From contig CAJXSN010000003.1 in the NCBI GenBank assembly GCA_913060895.1, positions 124,001 through 188,000 on the forward strand: a stretch of 64,000 bases of DNA. The letters run 5' to 3'. The notes beneath the pieces are model-generated. The model was not told the DNA's origin. It worked only from the letters and a program-made list of their open reading frames with translations, and did no database searches. Both the position numbers and the translations under genes were made by a program. This DNA comes from an uncultured Sphingomonadaceae bacterium (GTDB lineage: Bacteria; Pseudomonadota; Alphaproteobacteria; Sphingomonadales; Sphingomonadaceae). Positions 39,300-48,924 of the stretch are shown one piece after another. Within the stretch, counting starts at the first letter, position 1. Every line of letters starts with the position of its first letter.

Positions 39300-40643
39300 A
39301 TGTCTACAGCTTTTGGGCCTACAACTTTTGACAAGAAACGCCGTCCAGGTGCGAATATCGCCCTTGCTATTGCCCTGATGTCCGGCGCTGCGCTCGGTGT
39401 GACCGCTTTCGAAGCGCCAGCCCACGCACAAAAGAACAAAAAGGCTTCGAAGCCTGAGTATTCCGACGGTTTCATCGCAGCGTACAAGCCACTCGAAGAA
39501 GGGCTGAATGCGGAAACTCCCGACTATAATGCCCTAAAGGCTGCTTTGCCCGGTGTTTTGGCCTCTGCACAAACGCCCGACGATAAATACGTACTTGGCG
39601 GGATTTACTATAATGTCGGTGCGCAGTTGAATGACAATGCCCTGCAATATGCAGGAGTAAAGCAAATGCTGGAGAGCGGTGGAACACCACCCGATAAGGT
39701 TGCTTCATTCAACAAATTGGCTGGCCAGTTGGCGTATAATGCACAGGATTATAGCGCATCTCGTACCTATCTTCAGCGTGCTATTGATGCCGGCGAAGAC
39801 AGTGGTGAGCTTTCCGGCCTGATTGCGGAAAGCTACTTTCAGGATAATCAGTATCAGAAAGGTCTGACCTATCTGAACACTGCGATTGAGTCGCGTCAGG
39901 CGTCTGGTCAGGATGTGGATGAGCTATGGATCAAGCGCGGTCTCGCGGTCGCTTATGAAGGCGATATGGCTGAGGAAGCTGTACGATATAGCGAGATGTA
40001 TGTTTCGATGTATCCAAGCCAAAGCGCCTGGAGCGACGCCATCGCCATTCAGCGAAATCTGCTTCAGTATCAGCCGCAGGAAACTCTGGATCTCTTGCGT
40101 CTGGCTCGCCGTACCGACGTTTTGAACAACGAGCGCGACTATCTTGATTATGTCGACGCAGCTGACTTCCGCCGTCTGCCGGGCGAGGTTGTTGCTGTAC
40201 TTGACGAAGGCATTGCAGACGGCAGTCTGGATGAAACCAACCCTTATGTCGTTGAGGTCCGAGGCAACGCCAGCCAGCGGATTGCAGCCGACCGGAATGA
40301 ACTGTCCAGTCTTGCATCTGATGCGGAGAAAGCCGGCGCTAGTGCAACTCTCGTCATTGCCACAGGCGACGCGTTTCTGAACTATGAGCAGCCTGCAAAG
40401 GCGGAGGAATTCTACACGATGGCTTTGACCGCCCCTGGTGCTGACACTTCGCGCGCCTTGACACGTCTGGGCATTGCGCAGCTCGATCAAGGCAAGATTG
40501 CAGAGGCCAAGGCGTCGTTTGCGAAGGTAGAAGGTACACGCAAACCTTTGGCGATGCTGTGGAGTGCCTATGCCGATGGTCTGGCAACGCCCACGCCGAC
40601 CGCAACTGCGCCTGTTGCGGAAGAAGCAGCGCCTTCAAGCTAA
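39300..40643 (+). CDS. Exported TPR-repeat protein, function unknown
   Basis: A 447-residue protein. Residues about 14-43 look like a signal peptide (KKRRPG, hydrophobic ANIALAIALMSGAALG, cleavage after AHA-Q). The mature part is made of helical, tetratricopeptide-like repeats (QDYSASRTYLQRAIDAG; ESYFQDNQYQKGLTYLNTAI; AEEFYTMAL; QLDQGKIAEAKASFAKVEG) and ends in a Pro/Thr/Ala-rich tail. It is probably periplasmic and mediates protein contacts. A strong terminator 22 bases downstream shows a single-gene transcript. No enzyme domain is seen. Confidence 0.82.
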   Translation: MSTAFGPTTFDKKRRPGANIALAIALMSGAALGVTAFEAPAHAQKNKKASKPEYSDGFIAAYKPLEEGLNAETPDYNALKAALPGVLASAQTPDDKYVLGGIYYNVGAQLNDNALQYAGVKQMLESGGTPPDKVASFNKLAGQLAYNAQDYSASRTYLQRAIDAGEDSGELSGLIAESYFQDNQYQKGLTYLNTAIESRQASGQDVDELWIKRGLAVAYEGDMAEEAVRYSEMYVSMYPSQSAWSDAIAIQRNLLQYQPQETLDLLRLARRTDVLNNERDYLDYVDAADFRRLPGEVVAVLDEGIADGSLDETNPYVVEVRGNASQRIAADRNELSSLASDAEKAGASATLVIATGDAFLNYEQPAKAEEFYTMALTAPGADTSRALTRLGIAQLDQGKIAEAKASFAKVEGTRKPLAMLWSAYADGLATPTPTATAPVAEEAAPSS

Positions 40644-40664
40644 GGCGATTTGTCTAAGGAATAA

Positions 40665-40700
40665 ACGGCGCAGGTCCTTGGGATCTGCGCCGTTTTTTTT
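40665..40700 (+). terminator. Rho-independent terminator
   Basis: GGCGCAG and CTGCGCC arms (flanked by AC/GT pairs) around an 11-base spacer, followed by eight T at 40693-40700. It follows the TPR gene and lies just before the end of the convergent NYN gene. Confidence 0.93.
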
Positions 40701-40708
40701 GCTGAAAC

Positions 40709-41473
40709 TTATCTCAGGCGGCGAACGTACAACTGCCCGTCTTGTTTGCGCACGATATCAAACCGATCAAGCGAACGGACCATTTCAGACAGTTGTTTGA
40801 AGCCGTAATTGCGCACGTCGAAGCTGGACCGGTTGCCGGCGATTTGGCCTACCTCCTGCAAGCGGGCATATCCCTCGTCATCTCGCGAAGCGGCCTTCCA
40901 TGCTTCGCCCAGCAATTCGATGAGTTCGTCCTCGATCCCGTCATCGTTGACGCCGCTGATAATATCTACGCCGTTTCCGGCTTTGGAGGGCGATCGCTTT
41001 TTGGCGCTGGTTGGACGGGAGCTGGTTGCCCCTTCCATTAGCTTGTTCACATCGATGAACCGGGTGCAGGCGGTCCTCAGCGCCATCGGTGTCTTGCCAT
41101 CACCAAAACAGTAAACCGGCAATCCATCCTGCCTCAGCCGCGTTACCAGCGGGGTGAAATCGCTGTCGCTGCTCATGATTCCAAAACCATCGACCTTCCC
41201 CTGATAAAGGAGGTCTACAGCGTCGATAGACATGGCCATGTCAGTCGCGTTCTTGCCGCGTGTCAGGTCAAATTGCTGGTGAGGACGAATGCCATAACCA
41301 TTTGTTATGTCGCCCCATTTTTTCAGAGCGTCCTTCGCCCAATTGCCATAGGCGCGCCGTATGTTGACCTGCCCCAATTCGGCCAGAACGGTCAGGACGC
41401 TGTCTATCCCTTTAGGATTGACGTTATCTGCATCGATGAGAAGGGCGATATTTTTTGCGTCGAGTTCTGACAT
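40709..41473 (-). CDS. NYN-domain putative ribonuclease with C-terminal LOTUS/OST-HTH domain
   Basis: A 254-residue protein. The N-terminal NYN (PIN-like) domain has the acidic cluster in LLIDADNVNPKG, KNATDMAMSIDAVDLL and IMSSDSDFTPLVTRLRQDG, which form the metal site of this nuclease fold. After a basic, Ser/Lys-rich linker the last 75 residues fit an OST-HTH/LOTUS winged helix (YARLQEVGQIAGNR, FDVRNYGFKQLSEMVRSL, DRFDIVRKQDGQLYVRR), a domain that binds RNA. The combination is known in bacteria and suggests RNA processing or decay. Targets unknown. Confidence 0.88.
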   Translation of the reverse strand: MSELDAKNIALLIDADNVNPKGIDSVLTVLAELGQVNIRRAYGNWAKDALKKWGDITNGYGIRPHQQFDLTRGKNATDMAMSIDAVDLLYQGKVDGFGIMSSDSDFTPLVTRLRQDGLPVYCFGDGKTPMALRTACTRFIDVNKLMEGATSSRPTSAKKRSPSKAGNGVDIISGVNDDGIEDELIELLGEAWKAASRDDEGYARLQEVGQIAGNRSSFDVRNYGFKQLSEMVRSLDRFDIVRKQDGQLYVRRLR

Positions 41474-41516
41474 TCACGGAGCCTTGGCATTCAGCAGCGA
41501 AGCAAGCAAGCTGGGG

Positions 41517-42176
41517 TTATGAAACTGCGATGAACTTCCCCGCGTCCTCGTCGAGCAGATGCAGGACGCCATGCGAGATTGCGAAGTAGGCGCCGCGCAA
41601 TTTCAGGGAACCGTCGCCCTCCTTTTCCTGCACGCAGGGAAACGTGCGCAGATTGGTCAAGCTGACCTTCACAGCCGCATGCTCCATTGCGCGCAAGGCT
41701 TCGCGCCCTTCCGAACCGTGTTCGCCGATCACTGTCTCCACAGCTGAGTCGAGCATTGATATCCATTGGGCCACGAACCCACCCTGTCCCGGGGCTGCGC
41801 CGGCCATCGATTTCGTTAGTGCCGCTTCGCAGCCGCCACACATTCCGTGCCCCATGACCACAACTTCTTTTACCTTGAGGACCTGCACAGCAAATTCCAG
41901 CGCTGCCGAAACGCCATGCTGACCAGCGGAAGTTTCATAGGGGGGCACCAGTGCAGCGACATTACGGACAACAAATATCTGGCCCGGATCAACATCGAAT
42001 ATCTGCGCCGGGTCCACGCGGCTGTCTGAACAGGCGATAACCATGATCTCCGGGGATTGCCCCTCGCGCAGTTCGGCCCAGCGTTTTCTGTGCGGCTCCC
42101 ACCCGGTTTCCCTGAAGGTTTGATATCCCGCGATGAGCGAATCGAGTTGAGGTGAAGTGTCATTGACCATGAACAT
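41517..42176 (-). CDS. Beta-class carbonic anhydrase
   Basis: Interconverts CO2 and bicarbonate. Zinc ligands and catalytic residues are visible: the Cys-Asp-Ser-Arg motif in [11 protein letters not shown] and the His-x-x-Cys motif in GHGMCGGC, with [17 protein letters not shown] between. The ATG at 42176 ([10 protein letters not shown]) or the one at 42170 is the start; the 219-residue length suits beta-CA. The longer open frame upstream is the antisense of lipA. The start is divergent from lipA across about 50 bases. Confidence 0.93.
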   Translation of the reverse strand: MFMVNDTSPQLDSLIAGYQTFRETGWEPHRKRWAELREGQSPEIMVIACSDSRVDPAQIFDVDPGQIFVVRNVAALVPPYETSAGQHGVSAALEFAVQVLKVKEVVVMGHGMCGGCEAALTKSMAGAAPGQGGFVAQWISMLDSAVETVIGEHGSEGREALRAMEHAAVKVSLTNLRTFPCVQEKEGDGSLKLRGAYFAISHGVLHLLDEDAGKFIAVS

Positions 42177-42228
42177 CTTCTGCCTCTCACCATTGTCACT
42201 AGCAAGATGGACAATTAGATGGGCCTGT

Positions 42229-43170
42229 ATGAATGATCTTTCCTCAGCACCGCAGCCATCAGATGATCGGCCCGTCCGCCAGCGCAAGCCTGACTGGATC
42301 AGGGTAAAGGCCCCTGTCAGCAAGGGGTATGAAGAAACGCGCAAGCTGATGCGGGAGCTGAACCTTAACACTGTATGTGAAGAAGCCGCTTGCCCCAATA
42401 TCGGGGAGTGCTGGACCAAGAAGCACGCCACCGTGATGATTTTGGGTGATGTGTGCACACGCGCCTGCGCGTTTTGCAATGTGAAGACGGGTATGCCGCG
42501 GATGGTTGACCCGATGGAGCCCGAGAACACCGCCGTTGCCGCTGGTAAGATGGGGTTGGAACACATTGTTATCACCAGCGTGGACCGTGATGATCTTCCC
42601 GATGGCGGAGCCTCACAATTCGTGAAAGTCATCAAGGCTTTGCGCCGCGAAACACCGGGCACCACGATCGAGATTCTTACCCCTGATTTTCGTGGCAAAA
42701 TGCGCGCGGCTGTTGAAGCCATCTGCGAGGCTGGACCGGACGTTTACAATCACAATCTGGAAACTGTCCCGCGTCTTTATCCCACGATCAGGCCCGGCGC
42801 CCGCTATTATGCCTCGCTCCGTTTGTTGGAAGAAGTGAAAGCCCACGATCCGATGATCTTTACCAAGTCCGGCATCATGCTCGGATTGGGCGAGCAGCGG
42901 CTCGAGGTGCATCAGGTGATGGATGATATGCGCAGCGCCGATATCGATTTCATGACTATGGGCCAATATCTCCAGCCAACGCCCAAACATGCCACGGTCG
43001 AGGATTTTGTTACGCCCAAAGCCTTCAATGCGTTCGGTGCGATTGCCCGTGCAAAAGGCTTCTTGCAGGTCGCGAGTACTCCGCTCACGCGGTCCAGCTA
43101 TCATGCAGGCGACGACTTCGCTGAAATGAAGGCTGCGCGGGAGGCAAAGCTGGCCAAGCAGCGCGCCTGA
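42229..43170 (+). CDS. lipA: Lipoyl synthase
   Basis: Radical-SAM enzyme that inserts two sulfurs into octanoyl groups on lipoyl domains, including the one in PdhB in this window. The ATG at 42229 ([10 protein letters not shown]) gives 313 residues. The auxiliary iron-sulfur cluster cysteines are in [13 protein letters not shown] and the radical-SAM cluster in [10 protein letters not shown]. The C-terminal [10 protein letters not shown] carries the conserved Arg/Ser end that caps the auxiliary cluster. It overlaps the next gene by one base (TGATG). Confidence 0.97.
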   Translation: MNDLSSAPQPSDDRPVRQRKPDWIRVKAPVSKGYEETRKLMRELNLNTVCEEAACPNIGECWTKKHATVMILGDVCTRACAFCNVKTGMPRMVDPMEPENTAVAAGKMGLEHIVITSVDRDDLPDGGASQFVKVIKALRRETPGTTIEILTPDFRGKMRAAVEAICEAGPDVYNHNLETVPRLYPTIRPGARYYASLRLLEEVKAHDPMIFTKSGIMLGLGEQRLEVHQVMDDMRSADIDFMTMGQYLQPTPKHATVEDFVTPKAFNAFGAIARAKGFLQVASTPLTRSSYHAGDDFAEMKAAREAKLAKQRA

Positions 43171-43631
43171 TGCCGGGCATCCACGAGACCCGCGAACTGC
43201 CATATAGCTGTAAACAGATGTTCGATCTGGTTGCAGATGTAGGCCGCTATAGCGAGTTCTTGCCTTGGATCGTTGCGACAAGAGTGCGATCCGAAACGGA
43301 GGCCGAAATGGTCGCTGACATGGTGGTCGGTTTCAAAGCAATCAGGGAGAGTTTTACATCCCGTGTCGAGAAAGACCGGCCGCAATTTTTGCGAGTACAC
43401 TATATAGACGGGCCACTGCGGGACCTCGATAATACATGGGCCTTCGACCCCTTGCCATCGGGCGGCTGTCGCATCAGGTTCTCTGTAGACTTTACGTTTA
43501 AGAACAGGGTGTTCGAGCGGCTTGCGGGCCAGTATTTCGACCGTGCATTCCGCAGGATGGTTGCCGCATTCGAGGCCCGCGCAAACGAGCTTTACGGCAA
43601 AAGCAATTCCAGCGCGCAAATTGTTGCCTGA
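43170..43631 (+). CDS. COQ10/RatA-type START-domain protein
   Basis: A 153-residue single START/polyketide-cyclase-like domain: ETRELPYSCKQMFDLVADVGRYSEFLPW at the N terminus, MVVGFKAIRESFTSRV, WAFDPLPSGGCRIRFSVDF and FRRMVAAFEARANELYG. The family includes mitochondrial COQ10, which binds ubiquinone, and the E. coli RatA protein; the COQ10 role is more likely in this alphaproteobacterial setting directly behind lipA. It is coupled to lipA by TGATG. Its last 40 bases overlap the convergent cinA gene. Confidence 0.9.
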   Translation: MPGIHETRELPYSCKQMFDLVADVGRYSEFLPWIVATRVRSETEAEMVADMVVGFKAIRESFTSRVEKDRPQFLRVHYIDGPLRDLDNTWAFDPLPSGGCRIRFSVDFTFKNRVFERLAGQYFDRAFRRMVAAFEARANELYGKSNSSAQIVA

Positions 43632-44092
43632 CGGCGAATTTCTGCGCGGCCGATTTCGCCAAAGCTCTTTAGTTCGCCTTCCGGTTCGCCCGTGGAATTG
43701 CGAATAGCGCGGGCGAAGACGACCGTGCCCACAGGTTTGGTAGGAGTGCCGCCACCGGGCCCAGCGACACCGCTGATAGCGACCGCTACATCGGCTCCGC
43801 TTTTCTCCAGCGCACCCTGAGCCATTGCCCATACGCAGGCGATGGAAACTGCACCGAAAGTTTCGATAATGTCGCTGGGCACATCCAGCATCTCCATCTT
43901 CGCTTCGTTGGAGTAGGTTACGAACCCGCGATCGAGTACTGCAGAGGAACCCGGCACCTCTGTCAGAGCGGCAGCAACCAGCCCTCCGGTACAACTTTCG
44001 GCGAGTGTGACCGTGCGTGACGCTGCGCTGTTGGCAGTGACGACTTTCTTGGCCAGATCGCCGATATCAGGTGGAAGCAATGCGTCAGCCAT
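43592..44092 (-). CDS. CinA-family C-terminal domain protein (NMN amidohydrolase)
   Basis: A 166-residue stand-alone CinA C-terminal domain: LAESCTGGLVAAALTEVPGSSAVLDRG, TYSNEAKMEMLDV, VAVAISGVAGPGGGTPTKPVGTV. This domain in PncC deamidates nicotinamide mononucleotide to recycle NAD. The N-terminal molybdopterin-binding half of full-length CinA is absent, as in PncC. It follows ispDF by 8 bases on the same strand and overlaps the 3' end of the convergent coq10-like gene by 40 bases. Confidence 0.92.
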   Translation of the reverse strand: MADALLPPDIGDLAKKVVTANSAASRTVTLAESCTGGLVAAALTEVPGSSAVLDRGFVTYSNEAKMEMLDVPSDIIETFGAVSIACVWAMAQGALEKSGADVAVAISGVAGPGGGTPTKPVGTVVFARAIRNSTGEPEGELKSFGEIGRAEIRRQATICALELLLP

Positions 44093-44100
44093 ATCTCGCT

Positions 44101-45252
44101 CTAGGCTGCCAGTACCAAGGTCGCAACGGCTTGGGCCGCTATTCCCTCTGCGCGTCCCGTAAACCCCAGACGTTCGGTAGTCGTAGCCTTAACGCTGATA
44201 CGGTCGGCCGCAACGTGGAGGATGGCTGCGACGCGAGCCTGCATTGCATCACGATGCGGGCCGATTTTGGGTTCTTCGCAGATCAGTGTGAGATCGATGT
44301 TACCAACGGTATAGCCAGTCTCAGCCGCCAGTTTGGCAGCGTGGGCCAGAAACCTGTCCGATGATGCCCCTGCCCATTGTAGGTCGCTGGGCGGAAAGTG
44401 CTGGCCGATGTCGCCTTTGCCGACTGCCCCCAGAATCGCATCGGTGACTGCGTGCAGTCCTACGTCGGCATCACTGTGGCCGGCCAGCCCGCGCGGATGA
44501 TCGATTTTAATCCCGCAAAGCCATAATTCCTCGCCGTCGGACAAGCGGTGAACATCGTATCCCATGCCAGTGCGAACAGACGGTGCATCGTTCATGAAAT
44601 CCTCCGCAAAGGTGAGTTTGTGTAGGGCTTCGTCGCCCTGGACCAGAGCGATTGTTCCGTCATGCGCGCGCAACACCTGCGCATCGTCGCCCGCAGCGGA
44701 TCGATCATCCCATGCTTCGTGCGCGGCGAGAATATCGGCGTAGCGAAAGGCTTGCGGGGTCTGGACCCGCCGAAGACTTTTCCGGTCCGCGCTTCCTACC
44801 ATCACGTTCTCTCCAGCCACTGCAAGGCTGTCCACCACCGGCAACACGGGAATAGCCCCCGCATTTTCGGCCAACGCTGCCAGAAGCCGCGAAACAACGG
44901 CAACAGGTACAATCGGGCGGGCGGCATCATGGATCAACACATGCGCCGGACCCTGTTCCTTCAGAGCATCCAGCGCACGAAAAACCGATTGTTGGCGGGT
45001 TACGCCTCCGGTTACAAAATGCACAGCTGCGTTGTCTCCCACAGCCTCGGCTGCCAATTCCTCCGCACCTTCCGGAATTGCAATTACGATATGCGACGCG
45101 CCTGCTGCTGCCAGTCGCTCTACCGAATGGCGCAGCACAGGCTTGCCCCGCCAGCGCGCGAATTGCTTGGGCACCGGCTGACCTGCGCGCAGGCCTTGGC
45201 CACCGGCGACAATGATAGCTGCGAACGGAGGCAGGGTTGGGACGTCTGTCAT
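44101..45252 (-). CDS. ispDF: Bifunctional IspD/IspF of the MEP isoprenoid pathway
   Basis: A 383-residue fusion. Residues 1 to about 220 are 4-diphosphocytidyl-2-C-methyl-D-erythritol synthase (IIVAGGQGLRAGQPVPKQF, LIHDAARPIV, VQTPQAFRY). Residues about 225-383 are the 2,4-cyclodiphosphate synthase (GMGYDVHRLSDGEELWL, GHSDADVGLHAVTDAILGA, GDIGQHFPPSD, with the zinc Asp/His ligands). The two steps are not consecutive in the pathway, but the fusion is usual in alphaproteobacteria. It is divergent from dusB across 83 bases containing a notable dyad. Confidence 0.96.
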   Translation of the reverse strand: MTDVPTLPPFAAIIVAGGQGLRAGQPVPKQFARWRGKPVLRHSVERLAAAGASHIVIAIPEGAEELAAEAVGDNAAVHFVTGGVTRQQSVFRALDALKEQGPAHVLIHDAARPIVPVAVVSRLLAALAENAGAIPVLPVVDSLAVAGENVMVGSADRKSLRRVQTPQAFRYADILAAHEAWDDRSAAGDDAQVLRAHDGTIALVQGDEALHKLTFAEDFMNDAPSVRTGMGYDVHRLSDGEELWLCGIKIDHPRGLAGHSDADVGLHAVTDAILGAVGKGDIGQHFPPSDLQWAGASSDRFLAHAAKLAAETGYTVGNIDLTLICEEPKIGPHRDAMQARVAAILHVAADRISVKATTTERLGFTGRAEGIAAQAVATLVLAA

Positions 45253-45295
45253 TACGGGAGGCCGCTACGCGCTTGCGGCATTGTCCGCAATCCAC

Positions 45296-45320
45296 TAGGC
45301 GAATGCCTAATATTTAGGCA
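45296..45320. promoter_or_regulatory. Alternating dyads between ispDF and dusB-ntr
   Basis: TAGGC (45296-45300), GCCTA (45305-45309) and TAGGC (45315-45319) alternate. The right pair forms a perfect 17-base dyad TGCCTAA-TAT-TTAGGCA (45304-45320) ending 15 bases before the dusB ATG; the left pair forms a smaller dyad sharing the middle arm. This fits either an operator or mutually exclusive leader hairpins. Confidence 0.45.
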
Positions 45321-45335
45321 GAAATCAGACAGCGT

Positions 45336-46352
45336 ATGACACCCGTCCAGCCCCCCGTTCCGCCGCGGCCGATCCAAGTCGGTCAGGTAACGATCGATAC
45401 TCCTGTTGTTCTTGCCCCTATGACCGGGGTCACGGACATGCCTTTCCGCACGCTCGTGCGGCGCTATGGATCGGGCCTGAATGTGACCGAGATGATCGCC
45501 AGTCAGGCGGCGATCCGCGATACCCGTCAGAGCATCCAGAAGGCCGCGTGGCATGCGACCGAAGATCCCGTCTCCATGCAGTTGGTGGGCTGCGATCCCG
45601 AAAGCATGGGTGAAGCGGCCAGGCTTAACGAAGATCGCGGCGCGGCGATCATCGATATCAATTTCGGCTGTCCGGTACGCAAGGTAACCAATGGCCTGGC
45701 CGGCAGCGCTCTGATGCGCGAAGTGCCGCTCGCCACGAAGCTGATGGAAGCTACAGTCAAAGCCGTCGATGTGCCTGTTACGGTAAAGATGCGCATGGGC
45801 TGGGACCATGCCAGCCTGAATGCACCGGAGCTTGCAAAAATTGCCGAGGACATCGGCGTTAAGATGATCACCGTTCACGGCCGCACACGCAACCAGATGT
45901 ACAAGGGAAGCGCGGACTGGCCTTTCATCAGCAAGGTAAAGGAAGCGGTGTCCATTCCGGTAATCGTCAACGGCGATATCTGCACGGTGGACGATGCGGC
46001 CAACGCTCTCGAACAATCGGGCGCAGACGGGCTGATGATCGGGCGGGGGGCCTACGGAAAACCGTGGCTGCTGGGACAGATAATGCATTGGTGGAAGACT
46101 GGCGAAATGCTGGCAACGCCCAGCTTCGATGAACAGTTCGAGACCGTTGTCGAGCATTACCAGGGTATGCTGGACCTGTATGGCCGCGATGTCGGCGCAA
46201 AGGTCGCTCGCAAGCATCTGGGCTGGTACACAAAAGGGATGCATGGTTCGGCCGAGTTCCGCAATCATGTGAACTTCATCGACGATCCGGATCAGGTTCT
46301 GGGCGAGCTGGAGCGGTTTTACACGCCGTTCCTTCGGCGCAGGGCGGCGTGA
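45336..46352 (+). CDS. dusB: tRNA-dihydrouridine synthase DusB
   Basis: FMN enzyme that reduces uridines in the tRNA D loop. The 338-residue protein shows [21 protein letters not shown] at the N terminus, the catalytic cysteine in [47 protein letters not shown] and the phosphate-binding [11 protein letters not shown] and [11 protein letters not shown]. It heads the dusB-ntrB-ntrC cluster, as in most alphaproteobacteria (nifR3-ntrBC), and its TGA overlaps the GTG of ntrB. Confidence 0.96.
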   Translation: MTPVQPPVPPRPIQVGQVTIDTPVVLAPMTGVTDMPFRTLVRRYGSGLNVTEMIASQAAIRDTRQSIQKAAWHATEDPVSMQLVGCDPESMGEAARLNEDRGAAIIDINFGCPVRKVTNGLAGSALMREVPLATKLMEATVKAVDVPVTVKMRMGWDHASLNAPELAKIAEDIGVKMITVHGRTRNQMYKGSADWPFISKVKEAVSIPVIVNGDICTVDDAANALEQSGADGLMIGRGAYGKPWLLGQIMHWWKTGEMLATPSFDEQFETVVEHYQGMLDLYGRDVGAKVARKHLGWYTKGMHGSAEFRNHVNFIDDPDQVLGELERFYTPFLRRRAA

Positions 46353-47433
46353 CCCAGAAGGGTGCGGGCAGCGTGGTAGCTCCGCAAGCCGAAGCACAAA
46401 TTTCCGGATTGATCTTCGCTTTCCTGTTGATCGATAAAGACGGGATCGTGCGCGAGGCCAATCAGGCTGCGGAAACCCTGCTTGGCAAGAGTGCGACGCG
46501 CATGATCGGGTGCAATTTCTCCGATGTGGTGCCGCTGAGCGACCCTCGCATTGCTTCCCGATTGAAGGAGCCCGATGCACAGCTGACTGCGCGCGGCCTG
46601 CTGTTGGGCACAGAGGACAAGCTCGCTTCGATAAACCTTACACTCTCACCGGTGGCGCAGGGGGAAGGCTGGCGTGTTGTTACCCTGTCGGATGCCGGAC
46701 AGGCCGGAATGGGGGATAATCCCGATCCAGCCGGAGTGGCAGCACCGGCCGTTCTGGCGCACGAGATTAAAAACCCGCTGGCTGCCATTCGCGGCGCGGG
46801 CCAGCTTATTGCCCGCAAATTGCCGGAAAGCGAACGCTCGCTGGCAACGCTGATCACGGACGAGGTCGACCGGATTGCCCGTTTGATCGATCGGATGCAG
46901 GCGCTCGGCAGCAAGCAGGCTGAACCTTTGGCATCGGTCAATCTGCATGAAGTCATCCGCAATGCTCTTGGTGTGGTGCGATCTATGGAAGGCGCGCCAG
47001 CGGTCATGTTCAGGGAAGAATTCGACCCGTCATTACCGCCTGTTCTGGCCAGCCGCGATGCTTTGCAGCAGGTCCTCATAAATCTTCTCGCCAATGCGCG
47101 CGAAGCGTGCGCAAACACGGATCAGCCTGTCGTGACGATCCGCACACGCTATGCCACCGGGCTCGTGATGAATGTTCTCAGACGGGGGCGTGGTCGCTCT
47201 GTGCCGCTTTCCATCGAAGTGGCGATCAGCGATAATGGACCGGGGATCGATCCGGCCATAGCAGACCGTGTCTTCGAACCTTTCGTCACATCCAAACAGG
47301 GCGGGCAGGGCCTCGGCCTTGCCCTTGTGCGCAAACTGGTTCGGGACATGGAGGGCCGGATTGCGCATGAGCGGGACCGGGTAGCCGGGCTGACCCGGTT
47401 TAGCGTGCATCTGGCCGAAGCGAAGGAAACGAA

Positions 47434-47437
<4 letters not shown>
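46349..47437 (+). CDS. ntrB: Nitrogen regulation sensor kinase NtrB
   Basis: Cytoplasmic kinase/phosphatase for NtrC, controlled by PII in other bacteria. The 362-residue protein has an N-terminal PAS domain (residues about 15-115; [20 protein letters not shown]), then the H box [20 protein letters not shown] with the phospho-acceptor histidine, the N box [12 protein letters not shown], and SDNGPGID and GQGLGLALV. The GTG start overlaps the dusB stop, and the stop overlaps the ntrC ATG, so three genes are translationally chained. Confidence 0.95.
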
Positions 47438-48861
<1,424 letters not shown>

Positions 48862-48924
48862 CCGAAGCGGGCTACGCACTATTTTCTTGCGCAGAAGCCA
48901 CACCACTGTTGTAACTGCGCAACG

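Noticed and set aside
42177-42722. Long N-terminal extension of the carbonic anhydrase frame
   Set aside because: It is the antisense of lipA; the conserved protein starts at 42176 or 42170.
45252-46580. 442-codon open frame on the minus strand
   Set aside because: Antisense of dusB and ntrB; His/Arg/Cys-rich translation typical of shadow frames.
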